64,000 bases of DNA from Methanolobus halotolerans (GTDB lineage Archaea; Halobacteriota; Methanosarcinia; Methanosarcinales; Methanosarcinaceae), in assembly GCF_004745425.1 (NCBI RefSeq), contig NZ_PGGK01000003.1, forward strand, positions 62,001-126,000, written 5' to 3'. Numbering within the stretch: the stretch's first letter is position 1; each line of letters starts with the position of its first letter. The notes under the pieces were generated by a model. It was not told the DNA's origin, did no database searches, and saw only the letters and a program-made list of their open reading frames with translations. Below are positions 37,291 to 46,632 of the stretch, one piece after another. Both the position numbers and the translations under genes were made by a program.

Positions 37291-38562
37291 TCATATCCCC
37301 TGCATTAATTTGTTTAATTTTAAATTGTATAATATGATAAAAGATATAATTGCAAAACTAAAACAAATGATGGTGCTATAAACAACTCCTATAAAACCAT
37401 AGTAACCTATGAATATTATATCAAAAAAGAGATTTGCTATGCCTGCCGGAATCATTGTCCACAAAGAAAAATGCGCATTTCCTGTTGCGATAGTATGTGC
37501 TTGGCCAACAATTGTACCTACAATTCTCAAGGGTAAAATGAGTAAAAGTAAGTTAAAAATGTAAATTGTTTCTCTTATAAAATACTCTTTGAAGAAGAAT
37601 TCTATAATATAGGGCATAATAAAATAAAGAGATATTGATAAAAAAACTCCTAAATAAAATGAATAAAACATGTGTCGTTTAAATTTATTTTTTACAATAG
37701 AATATTGCTTTTTTGAATAATATTCTGTTATTGTTGGTGCAAGCACATTTGCAATAATCAATGTTGGTAATTTAATCAATTCAAAAATTTTATTCACTAT
37801 CTCATAATATCCAATCTCCTCAATATGTCCATATTGACCCAATATTATAAGATCAACTTTAGTATATAAAAAATATGCAACTGATGTAAATCCAATAACT
37901 AATGAATACTTAAAAATGGATTTCAACACTTGTTTATCAAATCGAACATTAATTTTTCCATACTTCAAAAATAATGCCACTACTAATACCAAATAAAATA
38001 AGCTTTGGGAAATCAAAGCCCCTGTTAAGCCATAATTCTTAACCAAAAGGTAAACAAAGAAAATAGAGATAAAACCGATAAACAAAGAGATTATTGCTAA
38101 TTCCCTGAATCTTTTCAATCCCCTGAAGATTCCATCATATAAGGAACTGATTGGTGCTAAAAATAGCATGGGTAAAACATACAGCACATAAACATATTTT
38201 TCATTAAGGAAGTAACTACCAAAAACTATAGTTAGCATCGTTAAAATAGTACCCAAAGCAAGAATAATTATTAGAGAATTAAATAAGATTAGTTTTAACT
38301 TATTTGAATCTGTAGCATTATATTCAGCAACATATTTTGATGTTGCAGTTGAGATGCCAAAATCACCAAAAATAATTAAAAGAAAGATAACTGCCAGAAT
38401 GTAATTATAAATTCCAAATTCATAAGGTGTAAGAAGTTTTGCACATAGAAGGAATATAAAGAAAGTTATTCCCTGTTTACCAAATATTTGCAAAGCTCTC
38501 CACGTAAAATTGTGGATTGTTTCTCTATGACCCAAATACTTTTTTTTGAGTAGTCTTGTCAT
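37291..38562 (-). CDS. Oligosaccharide flippase (Wzx/MATE-like polysaccharide transporter)
   Basis: A 423-residue protein with about twelve membrane helices, from the polysaccharide biosynthesis (MVF/MOP) family. It begins 'GKQGITFFIFLLCAKLLTPY', the usual first helix, followed by 'YEFGIYNYILAVIFLL'; 'GIFRGLKRFRELAII' is the conserved loop. It should move a lipid-linked glycan made by the neighbouring transferases across the membrane. Start choice is uncertain: the ATG at 38562 lies just after the preceding stop, but the frame stays open 28 codons further into the upstream gene, and no good ribosome-binding site is seen. Adjacent genes overlap or abut, so the row is one operon. Confidence 0.83.
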   Translation of the reverse strand: MTRLLKKKYLGHRETIHNFTWRALQIFGKQGITFFIFLLCAKLLTPYEFGIYNYILAVIFLLIIFGDFGISTATSKYVAEYNATDSNKLKLILFNSLIIILALGTILTMLTIVFGSYFLNEKYVYVLYVLPMLFLAPISSLYDGIFRGLKRFRELAIISLFIGFISIFFVYLLVKNYGLTGALISQSLFYLVLVVALFLKYGKINVRFDKQVLKSIFKYSLVIGFTSVAYFLYTKVDLIILGQYGHIEEIGYYEIVNKIFELIKLPTLIIANVLAPTITEYYSKKQYSIVKNKFKRHMFYSFYLGVFLSISLYFIMPYIIEFFFKEYFIRETIYIFNLLLLILPLRIVGTIVGQAHTIATGNAHFSLWTMIPAGIANLFFDIIFIGYYGFIGVVYSTIICFSFAIISFIILYNLKLNKLMQGI

Positions 38563-38563
38563 C

Positions 38564-39568
38564 TTAATCAAATTGGGGTAATTCGATTCTAAGAAAAACT
38601 GTGTCATTGACAAGTCTCTTAGACTGTATGTTTTTTCTTTGTTCAAGAGTGTATTTGATGTCTCTTATAAAAATGCACATAGAAACCAGAAAGCTATAAA
38701 ACAATAAAGGATCAAACCTATTAATAGCTTGTTTCAGTGTTTTTACTGTTGTTTTTAAAGTATATAGTGGAAACATCCACAAAATCGTTTTTAATTGAAA
38801 GTTCTTTATTATGGGTTTTCCCTTTCCTGAAAAATAATACTTGTATTTAAATCTAAATTTTTTGTTATCTACTCTTCTCTCTATACCTAAGTGGATTAAA
38901 TAATCTTTATTGTATAGATAGTTCTTAAAGCCTAATACTCTTGCACGCGTACTTATATCATCATCATCTAAATTGAATTTTTGGCTTTCATCTAGTCCCC
39001 CTAAACAATTCCAGTTTGATTTGGCAAAAAACATGTTTCCACCAAATGCAATTACAGTTTCAATTGTATTTCCATGTTTCATGATTTGATCAATATCTAT
39101 TTTTTTATTCTCTTTAATGCCAAACAGCCCGTAATAACCGCCATACTGCTTCGAAACTATAGGTATGCTAAACCTATCTGCTTCATCAACTAAGAGAACA
39201 TTTATAAAACAAGGATTTTCAGCTTTATCATAAAATCTAATCAGGTCTTGAAGAATGAGTTTGTTTCTAATCAGTATATCTTCATCTAAACAAAAAATGA
39301 ATTTACCTTCTGCGCTTTTTACACCAATGTTTTTTCCTTTAGAATATCCGAGGTTTTGACCATTTTCAATTAGCTTGACTCGATTGTGTTTTTTAATATA
39401 GTCAACACTTCCATCTATCGAACCATTGTCAACGATAACACACTCGTAATTGGGGTAGTCTAATTCCAAAATTGGTGGTAAAGTTTTTTTGAGGTACACT
39501 AATCCGTTGTAGTTAAGTATAACAATACTGACTAAAGGAAACTTATCTAGAGTTTTATCATTTGCCAT
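38564..39568 (-). CDS. Glycosyltransferase family 2 (rhamnosyltransferase-like)
   Basis: A 334-residue GT-A enzyme: 'LVSIVILNYNGLVYLKKTLP', 'CVIVDNGSIDGSVDYIKKH', then 'NLGYSKGKNIGVKSAEGKFI' with 'FCLDEDILI' in place of a strict DxD (D-E-D), and 'NLDDDDISTRARVLGFKNYL' near the acceptor site. This pattern is common in rhamnosyl- and related transferases of surface polysaccharides. The C-terminal quarter is basic and helical and may sit on the membrane. It overlaps the next upstream gene by 11 bases. Confidence 0.85.
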   Translation of the reverse strand: MANDKTLDKFPLVSIVILNYNGLVYLKKTLPPILELDYPNYECVIVDNGSIDGSVDYIKKHNRVKLIENGQNLGYSKGKNIGVKSAEGKFIFCLDEDILIRNKLILQDLIRFYDKAENPCFINVLLVDEADRFSIPIVSKQYGGYYGLFGIKENKKIDIDQIMKHGNTIETVIAFGGNMFFAKSNWNCLGGLDESQKFNLDDDDISTRARVLGFKNYLYNKDYLIHLGIERRVDNKKFRFKYKYYFSGKGKPIIKNFQLKTILWMFPLYTLKTTVKTLKQAINRFDPLLFYSFLVSMCIFIRDIKYTLEQRKNIQSKRLVNDTVFLRIELPQFD

Positions 39569-40682
39569 TGTTTACCCCTGCATATACATTTAATGTTTCC
39601 TCTGCACACTTTTCCCAAGAAAATTTTTTACAGTTTTCCATTCCTTTTTCAATAAGTTCTTTTCTCAGACGACTATCCAAAACCAATGTATATATCGCGC
39701 TGGTAATTTCTTCCATGTTAGTGGGGTCAACTAGTATAGCTCCATTTCCTGCTACTTCTGGCATGCTACTTAGATTAGAAGTGATTACGGGACATCCGCA
39801 TGCCTGTGCCTCTAGAATAGGAAGACCGAATCCTTCATAGATAGAAGGGTATACAAAAAGATCAGCAAGGTTGTACAGAGCAGGAAGTTCTTCATCAGGA
39901 ACATAACCCAGCAGATGCACATTATTTGAAAGATTATTGGTTGCTATCAGATGATTTACTTCTTTACTATAACTTTCATTGTCAACCTTACCGACAATCA
40001 CTAAATGAACAGGGATACTCGATTTTTCCTTAACAGCATTAAAGGCGGTAATTAAGTTCAAATAGTTTTTTCGTGGGTGAATAGTACTAACGGCCAATAC
40101 TACAATTGAACTTTCGGGCAAGTTAAGTCCATACTTTGCAAGATAAACGCTTCTATTTTTTTCAACTGTAGGAATTATCTTGAATTCCTCACTAATCCCA
40201 TGGTATATAACTGAAATTTTGTCCTTGTCAATATTTAATGTTTTTATTAGATCATTTTTTGTAGTATTAGATACAGATATAATCTTATCCGCTTTTTTAA
40301 TGTTAAATTTAATTATATTCCAATACATTTGAGCCTTCAAAGGCAACATAGAGGGGAAAATCAAAGGCGTAATATCATGCACTGTTATCACAGTTTTTGT
40401 ATTAGAATAATTATAATATGGAGCTACATTTTTCAATCCATGAAAAACATCTATGCCTTCTTTTTTCATGTAAGGTATTATGCTCAAATTCTCCCAAATC
40501 ACTCTTAAAAATTCATTTTGCGGGAATGGGTTTATTGGAGTATAGTTTTGGACTTTATCTCCTCCAAATAAAGCTATCTCTATTTCTTTGTGCTCCTTCA
40601 TTATTTCTTGTATTAAGTTATATGCATAAGTACGGGATCCACCCTTGACCATCAATGTTCTTGAATCAAAACCTATTTTCAT
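39558..40682 (-). CDS. Glycosyltransferase family 4
   Basis: A 374-residue GT-B enzyme. The N-terminal domain begins 'MKIGFDSRTLMVKGGSRTYA'; the C-terminal donor domain has 'VLAVSTIHPRKNYLNLITAF', 'LLGYVPDEELPALYNLADLF' and the nucleotide-sugar motif 'VYPSIYEGFGLPILEAQACG' with its EX7E glutamates. Mannosyl- and glucosyltransferases share this form; the sugar is not determinable. It starts 34 bases after the upstream GT4 gene. Confidence 0.9.
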   Translation of the reverse strand: MKIGFDSRTLMVKGGSRTYAYNLIQEIMKEHKEIEIALFGGDKVQNYTPINPFPQNEFLRVIWENLSIIPYMKKEGIDVFHGLKNVAPYYNYSNTKTVITVHDITPLIFPSMLPLKAQMYWNIIKFNIKKADKIISVSNTTKNDLIKTLNIDKDKISVIYHGISEEFKIIPTVEKNRSVYLAKYGLNLPESSIVVLAVSTIHPRKNYLNLITAFNAVKEKSSIPVHLVIVGKVDNESYSKEVNHLIATNNLSNNVHLLGYVPDEELPALYNLADLFVYPSIYEGFGLPILEAQACGCPVITSNLSSMPEVAGNGAILVDPTNMEEITSAIYTLVLDSRLRKELIEKGMENCKKFSWEKCAEETLNVYAGVNNGK

Positions 40683-40715
40683 GTTTTCAATCCGCGAGTA
40701 TTATATTGGATAAAT

Positions 40716-41897
40716 TTACATCTTAACTTTAAGATAAATATCTTCACACTTTTGAACGAGATTAGGCCATGTGAATTTTTCTACTTCTTCTAAAGCATTC
40801 TTCGCCAATTCATCATGTAACTCAATGTTCTCTATTAATTCACGTATTCCACCTGCAAAACCTTCGACATCTTCATTTTCGACAATGTATCCGGTTTTAC
40901 GATGTTCTAGTATCTTCGCAGAACCTTTGAATGAAACAATCGGTATTCCAGCAGCCATATAGTTAGTTAATTTCTGAGGGATGCCCGATGCTTCTGTACG
41001 AGGACTGACTGCTACATCAGCAATTGAAAGAAGCGAAGGTATTTCGTTAAATGGTTTTTCATCTGTAAAAATCACGGACTCCGATATTTTTTTATCATCA
41101 CACAGTTTGCTATATTTTTCAATAGAACCACCACCTATTATGACGAGCTTTGCGGAAGGCACTTTTCTTAATAAAATATCCATAGAATTGATAAGATGTT
41201 CGAGTCCTTGGTAGGGTGTTATTGTCCCTGTATACATTACAAGAGGTTCTTTTTCAGATAAACCAAGTGATTCTTTTATTTTCATTTTATCTTCGGAGTT
41301 GGTTTTATTTCTAAAATGCTCTAGGTTTGTACCCGTAGGAACAACCCATATTTTAGCCTGCGGATATCCAAATGAAGACAATATTTCGCCAAGTTCTGCA
41401 GACACAGCCACAATTGCATTTGCTCTATAGACAAACATTTTTTCAAAGAAAAGCGTAACTTTTTTTCCGAAGCTTTCATTTGCAAATACACCAAATATTT
41501 CAAGTTCGTTTGTGACGTGAACATGAGCATCATAAATGAGAGGAATCCTCAACATTTTTGCAGCTATAATTGATGAAACTAAACCTTCAATGTGGTGTGC
41601 ATGAATGATTTCGATATTTTCCTTTCTAGCAACTTGGACTATTTTCATAGCTAATAAAAAATCCAAAAATGGTTTTTTGAAACTTGGTCCAGGTTCCATT
41701 TTATCATAATTAAAAAATGGTTTAATCCTGTGAATATTGAGACTGTTATTCATACCTATACTTGAATCATTTATGTGGTATGAAACAACATGAACCTGAT
41801 GATTTCGTAAACTCAAAGCTTCTGCCATGCGTAAAATTCTACTGGGAGTACCTCTATTTGCAGGGAAAGGGCAGGCTGCAACCATCAATATTCTCAT
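40716..41897 (-). CDS. Glycosyltransferase family 4
   Basis: A 393-residue GT-B enzyme: 'MRILMVAACPFPANRGTPSR' at the N terminus (acceptor side, with a glycine loop), 'IEIIHAHHIEGLVSSIIAAK', and in the donor half 'VMYTGTITPYQGLEHLINSM' and 'VAVSPRTEASGIPQKLTNYM'. The second glutamate of EX7E appears replaced (SGIPQKLTNYMAAG), as in a subgroup of GT4 proteins. Its start overlaps the stop of the dolichol-type GT2 gene upstream (ATGA), coupling the two. Base composition begins to return to the genome norm at its upstream end. Confidence 0.88.
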   Translation of the reverse strand: MRILMVAACPFPANRGTPSRILRMAEALSLRNHQVHVVSYHINDSSIGMNNSLNIHRIKPFFNYDKMEPGPSFKKPFLDFLLAMKIVQVARKENIEIIHAHHIEGLVSSIIAAKMLRIPLIYDAHVHVTNELEIFGVFANESFGKKVTLFFEKMFVYRANAIVAVSAELGEILSSFGYPQAKIWVVPTGTNLEHFRNKTNSEDKMKIKESLGLSEKEPLVMYTGTITPYQGLEHLINSMDILLRKVPSAKLVIIGGGSIEKYSKLCDDKKISESVIFTDEKPFNEIPSLLSIADVAVSPRTEASGIPQKLTNYMAAGIPIVSFKGSAKILEHRKTGYIVENEDVEGFAGGIRELIENIELHDELAKNALEEVEKFTWPNLVQKCEDIYLKVKM

Positions 41898-42829
41898 CCG
41901 AAGGTTCCCTCAATGAGATAGTTTTTCCGTCCGTTCTGACCATAGTAGATCTTGATCATTACATCTGCAAGAATACCGATGGTGAAAAACTGTATGCCTA
42001 TAATTATGGCTAGAATGCTGGCAGTAAATAATGGCCTGTTGGCAAGTCCTGTTCCGAAAAACAGCCTCATGAAGATAAGATACACCGTCACTATCCCTCC
42101 CAGCATACCCAGTGTCATGCCTATGCCCCCAAAAATATGTATGGGGCGAAGGGAATATTTCTGCCAGAACGTAATAACGATCAAATCAAGAAAACCTTTA
42201 ATAAGTCTCTTGCAGTTATACTTCGTTTTTCCGTGAAGTCTTTCCCGGTGGTTTGTTTTTATCTCGCCTATCCTGTAACCTTTCCATGAAAGCATTGCGG
42301 GGATGTAGCGGTGAAGTTCTCCGTAGAGCTCAAGGTCCCTGGTGCATTCTTTTTTATAAATTCGAAATGTGGATCCTGAATCGTGTATCTGTTCGCTTGT
42401 GAGCTTGTTTCTAAGAAAATTGGCGAACTTTGAGAACAGTTTTTTAGATCCCGCGTCTTTTCTGTTGAAGCGCCAGCCGCAGACCACATCATAGTCTTCT
42501 GTGTCGATCTTATCTATCATGGCGGGGATGTCGTGAGGATCGTTCTGCAGGTCGGCATCAAGGGTGATTATGAATTCTCCCCCGGCATTGTCAAAACCCG
42601 CCTTCAGGGCTGCACTCTGGCCAAAATTGCGCCTGAACTTGATGATCTTCAGCCTTTCTTCTTTTTTGGCCAGGTCTGCCATAATATCGTAAGTGGAGTC
42701 AGTGGATCCGTCATCAACAAAAATTATCTCAAAGTCCTTGTTTAGCCGGTCAATGGATTCACTGATCTCTTCATACAGAGGCAGAACATTCTCTTCTTCA
42801 TTATAGAACGGGACTACAATAGATATCAA
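41894..42829 (-). CDS. Polyprenyl-phosphate glycosyltransferase, GT2 with two C-terminal membrane helices
   Basis: A 311-residue enzyme of the dolichyl-phosphate sugar synthase group. The catalytic domain shows 'ISIVVPFYNEEENVLPLYEE', 'IIFVDDGSTDSTYDIM' and 'FIITLDADLQNDPHDIPAMI' (DAD), and 'ERLHGKTKYNCKRLIKG' precedes two membrane hairpin helices ('HIFGGIGMTLGMLGGIVTVY', 'ASILAIIIGIQFFTIGILAD'). It would charge a polyprenyl phosphate with a sugar, creating the donor used by the GT39-type enzymes on either side. Composition is less AT-rich than the genes downstream of it. Confidence 0.9.
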   Translation of the reverse strand: MISIVVPFYNEEENVLPLYEEISESIDRLNKDFEIIFVDDGSTDSTYDIMADLAKKEERLKIIKFRRNFGQSAALKAGFDNAGGEFIITLDADLQNDPHDIPAMIDKIDTEDYDVVCGWRFNRKDAGSKKLFSKFANFLRNKLTSEQIHDSGSTFRIYKKECTRDLELYGELHRYIPAMLSWKGYRIGEIKTNHRERLHGKTKYNCKRLIKGFLDLIVITFWQKYSLRPIHIFGGIGMTLGMLGGIVTVYLIFMRLFFGTGLANRPLFTASILAIIIGIQFFTIGILADVMIKIYYGQNGRKNYLIEGTFG

Positions 42830-42834
42830 TTTAC

Positions 42835-43887
42835 TTACCCCTGCACCATCTCATAAGACTCTTCTTTTCTTCCAGCATCGTCGGCCGATTGTACTGCATC
42901 CGTTGTTTGGTTCTGAACAAATGTACTATTGTGGACAGTAGCAGATTCACTTATGTACCACTCTACAAACCTTCTAATTCCTTCTTCGATCTTTACCTGC
43001 GGGTTGTACCCTATCAGGGATCTTGCCTTGGAGATGTCTGCATAGGTGATGGGCACATCACCAGGCTGGTCCGGCAATTGCCTGATCCTTGCCTTTTTAC
43101 CCAGACTCTCCTCTATCACTTTGATAAGATAGCGCAGTTCCACAACTTCGGAATTACCCAGATTAATGATCTCGTATCCTTCTTTGATCTCCGCGGAATG
43201 AATAATCCCCTCCACGATATCATCTATATACGTATAATCTCTCCTGGAGGTTCCATTGCCATACATCTCGATCTCCTGGCCTTCATCTATAAGCCGGGTA
43301 AATTTATGTGTTGCCATCTCCGGCCTCTGTCTGGGCCCGTAAACTGTAAAAAAGCGCAGGCATACTACAGGCAGGTCATACAGATGATGATATGTATAGC
43401 AGAATGTCTCGCATGCTTTCTTGGATGCCGCATAGGGTGAAATCGACCAGTCGACACAATCCTCCTCACTGAAAGGAACCTTCTCATTGGCGCCGTAGAC
43501 CGAAGATGAGGATGCGAAAACCAGATTATCGATATCGTACTTTCTGCCAAGTTCCAGCAGGTTCAGGGTTCCCTTGATATTTACATCCTCATACAGTACA
43601 GGGTCATCTATGGATGGTCTGACTCCTGCTTTTGCTGCCAGATGGATAACTGTGTCGATGCGGTTGTCCTTAAAAATGCCATTCATCTCTTTGATATTCC
43701 GGATATCGGCATCATACAGCACAAAATTATTCATATTTAAATTGTGTTCTATATTCCTGTATTTAATGGAGGGATCATAATAGGGATCAAAATTGTCCAC
43801 CCCTATAACTTTTTCATTCATAGAAATAAGTTTGTCCAGCACATGAGAACCTATGAATCCCGCACAGCCTGTAAGTAAAACTGTCAT
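42835..43887 (-). CDS. NAD-dependent nucleotide-sugar epimerase (UDP-glucuronate 4-epimerase-like)
   Basis: A 350-residue short-chain dehydrogenase-type epimerase. 'LLTGCAGFIGSHVLDKLI' is the NAD loop; 'VDNFDPYYDPSIKYRNIE' is typical of UDP-glucuronate epimerases; the catalytic Ser-Tyr-Lys set is in 'VFASSSSVYG' and 'SPYAASKKACE'. Residues after about 318 ('TVHNSTFVQNQTTDAVQS') are an extra polar tail not found in the family. It gives a UDP-hexuronic acid or hexose for the transferases. It is the first gene of the minus-strand row, ending six bases before the GT2 gene. Confidence 0.88.
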   Translation of the reverse strand: MTVLLTGCAGFIGSHVLDKLISMNEKVIGVDNFDPYYDPSIKYRNIEHNLNMNNFVLYDADIRNIKEMNGIFKDNRIDTVIHLAAKAGVRPSIDDPVLYEDVNIKGTLNLLELGRKYDIDNLVFASSSSVYGANEKVPFSEEDCVDWSISPYAASKKACETFCYTYHHLYDLPVVCLRFFTVYGPRQRPEMATHKFTRLIDEGQEIEMYGNGTSRRDYTYIDDIVEGIIHSAEIKEGYEIINLGNSEVVELRYLIKVIEESLGKKARIRQLPDQPGDVPITYADISKARSLIGYNPQVKIEEGIRRFVEWYISESATVHNSTFVQNQTTDAVQSADDAGRKEESYEMVQG

Positions 43888-44396
43888 CTAATTCCACCTT
43901 TTTACTTTGTTTTTCCTGATTTTTCTTTAAATGTAAGGATGTTTCATAAATATTGAGCAGACTGGGTTAAAGGCCGAAAAGATATTTTTTCATAACCATC
44001 ACTTTATCACTAACCTTTATTTATTGACAAGACCCTCACAATTTATTTAAGTATATCTATATTTATTTGCGTACCATCCATTATATAACTTTTCAACTAT
44101 TCAACAGTTACCATCTATTCTAATCACTATTTTATTTATATAAAATTATATATTACTTAAGTGTATCCATTCAAACAATTCCTGTTTTGCATTTGCCTGA
44201 ATATGAGGCATAAAATGAGTGATGACTCGTTTCTGGTTGATACTGTACTGGATAATTGATATTATTTTGGCATAAATTTACTGATTACAATGTAATTCAG
44301 TTGAACCAACTTAAAGCCAACACATTAATATTGAATATGCCAGATATAGCATTCGTTTTAGAACTTCTGAATATAAAATTTTATTATTTGGCCACT
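43888..44396. other. Divergent AT-rich gap with no recognisable gene
   Basis: This stretch separates the epimerase and the GT39-like gene. It contains several TATA-like runs (for example near 44075, 44140 and 44370) that could drive both genes. The open frame that extends upstream of 44397 looks noncoding. Confidence 0.5.
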
Positions 44397-45947
44397 ATGA
44401 AATACAGATCGCAATTTATTAAAGAAAATATTTTAATTATATTGATAGTGGTACTTGGTTCTTCCTTAAGATTATATAATCTTGGTAATGAATCTTTCTG
44501 GTTTGATGAGACGATAAGTTCTATTGCAGCAATTGCTCTGTCTGAAAACGGATCCCCGGTCTTTTCCTCAGGTCTGTACTATGGTCGTGCAATACTCAAC
44601 ACTTTTCTGATTGCACTTTCATTTGGCGTTTTCGGAGTTAGTGAGTTTGCAGGCAGGTTTCCGAGTGTGATCTTCGGGATCCTGACAGTAATACTCGCAT
44701 ATCATATTGGCTCTGTGTGGGGAAATAAAAGAATAGGCGTAATAGCAGCATTTTTGGTCGCCTTTTCTGTATGGGAGATTGCATGGTCAAGGCAGGCAAG
44801 GATGTACCAGCAACTACAGTTTTTTTATCTTCTGTCCCTATATCTGTTTTACGAGTACATTAGTCACAGGGAGAAAAAGCACCTGTACTTGTTGATAGCT
44901 TCGTTTGCAGCAACGATTCTATCTCATGTGTTCGGCTATACTTTGATCGTAGTTTTTTTGGTTTTTTTAGCTGTTTCTGCCATGAAACAGAAACGTTCTA
45001 TTGATATACACGAGAAGAGAGTTGCATTATACATAATTCTGATATTCCTGTTTCTACTTGGAATGGCTTACCAGAAGGGTGTGATTTCGCAGATTCTCCA
45101 TACACAGGTAAATTATTACGACGAGTACATCTATTTCCTCAAAAAGAGCCTTGGTTTTTCTTTGTTCTTAGCCATTCCCGGAGTGACAGTATTGATGAAC
45201 AGGGATTGGAGCAAAGGTCTTCTACTCACACTATCTGTTGTTATTCCCTTTTATCTGATTTTTTTCCACGTCCTGCTCTTCGGGATTCGTTATTTGTACT
45301 TTGTAATACCTATCGTGTTCATTTTTGCAGCCTTTTTCCTGGATTTCATGATCGAATATATATTCCATACAGCATGCCGGAAATCAGATTTTTCTGGTGC
45401 CGGGGCCGGTGAAGGGAAAAAGACTTTTTCATCTCTGAAGGCTTCGGTAAAACCTCTAGTATACTCAGTGACATTAATTGCATTGATCGTTTTTATGCAT
45501 CTCTCACCTGCCTTCACGTTCATGCCAAAGAATGATTACGACCTGGGTCCCAATGCACCACGTTCAGATTTCAGGACAGCTTATTCTTACGTAAACAGTC
45601 ATATGCAGCCGGAAGATGTTATTGTCTCTACCTGGACTGCTCCGGCCCAATTCTATCTCGGAAAAAATGATTATTGGCTTACCTTCAATGTTGATGGAAC
45701 CGGCTTTGAATCCTTCACAATAAAAAATGGTTCGAGAGATAAGTACGCAAATTCCATAGTCCTTAAAAATACGGGAATGCTGGAAAATGTTACTCAAAAC
45801 CACACAAGAGGATGGATTGTCACAGACAACCTTGCATGGCACAAGCTATCCCCACAGTCAAAGGATTTTATAGAGACTGGAACTCAACAGGAACTGGAAT
45901 ATTCAAACATCAGAGTTTATATGTGGGATAATACAAATACATCCTAG
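44397..45947 (+). CDS. Membrane glycosyltransferase, GT39/ArnT-like
   Basis: A 516-residue membrane protein. 'LGSSLRLYNLGNESFWFDET' after the first helix is the signature of GT39/ArnT-type enzymes, with the Asp-Glu pair thought to be catalytic; then about ten helices ('EFAGRFPSVIFGILTVILAY' is the second conserved stretch) and a small C-terminal soluble domain ('QPEDVIVSTWTAPAQFYLGK'). It should use a polyprenyl-phosphate sugar as donor. I start it at the ATG at 44397, since the family N terminus begins there. It differs from the larger GT39-like protein at 32982 in sequence and base composition. Confidence 0.82.
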   Translation: MKYRSQFIKENILIILIVVLGSSLRLYNLGNESFWFDETISSIAAIALSENGSPVFSSGLYYGRAILNTFLIALSFGVFGVSEFAGRFPSVIFGILTVILAYHIGSVWGNKRIGVIAAFLVAFSVWEIAWSRQARMYQQLQFFYLLSLYLFYEYISHREKKHLYLLIASFAATILSHVFGYTLIVVFLVFLAVSAMKQKRSIDIHEKRVALYIILIFLFLLGMAYQKGVISQILHTQVNYYDEYIYFLKKSLGFSLFLAIPGVTVLMNRDWSKGLLLTLSVVIPFYLIFFHVLLFGIRYLYFVIPIVFIFAAFFLDFMIEYIFHTACRKSDFSGAGAGEGKKTFSSLKASVKPLVYSVTLIALIVFMHLSPAFTFMPKNDYDLGPNAPRSDFRTAYSYVNSHMQPEDVIVSTWTAPAQFYLGKNDYWLTFNVDGTGFESFTIKNGSRDKYANSIVLKNTGMLENVTQNHTRGWIVTDNLAWHKLSPQSKDFIETGTQQELEYSNIRVYMWDNTNTS

Positions 45948-46455
45948 GATGGTTTTGAAAGTCTGGTATGAATTGGCCCTAAAAAAAATTATTCCTACTG
46001 CCTACTGATATTTAACTCCATAAAAAATCTGTGTTCATTTGTTATCAACGCCAAGAAAAAGAAATACAAAGAAGGTCAACTCTGCTTCCCCGCAACTTTT
46101 CATTATCTCCCAGAAACCGGGGATCCTTGACTGAAAACCCTGTTTCACTCATAAGACCGAGTATTTCTAATTAGCACCCAATACATGGATTACAGGATTA
46201 ACACAGATTCATGCAAAAACTGGAAACTAAAATCAGCAATAAGCTAAATCCGCGTAAGTCTCGCGTTAAGTGGTGCCTGAGAAATGGTCAGGATACTGAT
46301 TCGGGATTAATACGCATTTTGCGACTTTGCGTTATTCTAATAAGTTGAAGACTGCACTTGATCATGTCTTGTACATAGCCTTTATTTGTCCACTTTGTTT
46401 GTACATAACCAGTCCTGAACACAGAATGATCCTGCAATATATAGACACCCATATT
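45948..46455. other. Gap before the first tnpB element, no gene seen
   Basis: About 500 bases with multiple stops in all frames and no convincing short gene. It borders the left-end repeat at 46456. Confidence 0.4.
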
Positions 46456-46492
46456 TTATCACGTTGGAGTAAGAAGACCACCGTTTTCAAAC
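46456..46492 (+). mobile_element. Left-end sequence shared with the second tnpB element
   Basis: These 37 bases, beginning TTATCACGTTGGAGTAAGAA, match 50007-50043 with a single difference. At 50007 the sequence continues into a 9-bp hairpin, but here it is broken off after CAAAC and continues into other sequence, including two further hairpins (about 46497-46517 and 46520-46542) that may be the true left end of the tnpB element beginning here. Confidence 0.6.
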
Positions 46493-46632
46493 TCGCATTA
46501 AATCTAAGATTTAATGGGAGTTCCATTTCTATGAAATGGAACAGGTGGATGAATTATGTCTATTCTCCAAAACAACTATTTTGTTTAACTTGACGTAAAC
46601 TATATATTGCGGCAAATGATATAGTGAATTGT

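Noticed and set aside
46327..46593. 88-codon frame upstream of the first tnpB
   Set aside because: It spans the mobile element's left end and hairpins, and has no motif or start signal.
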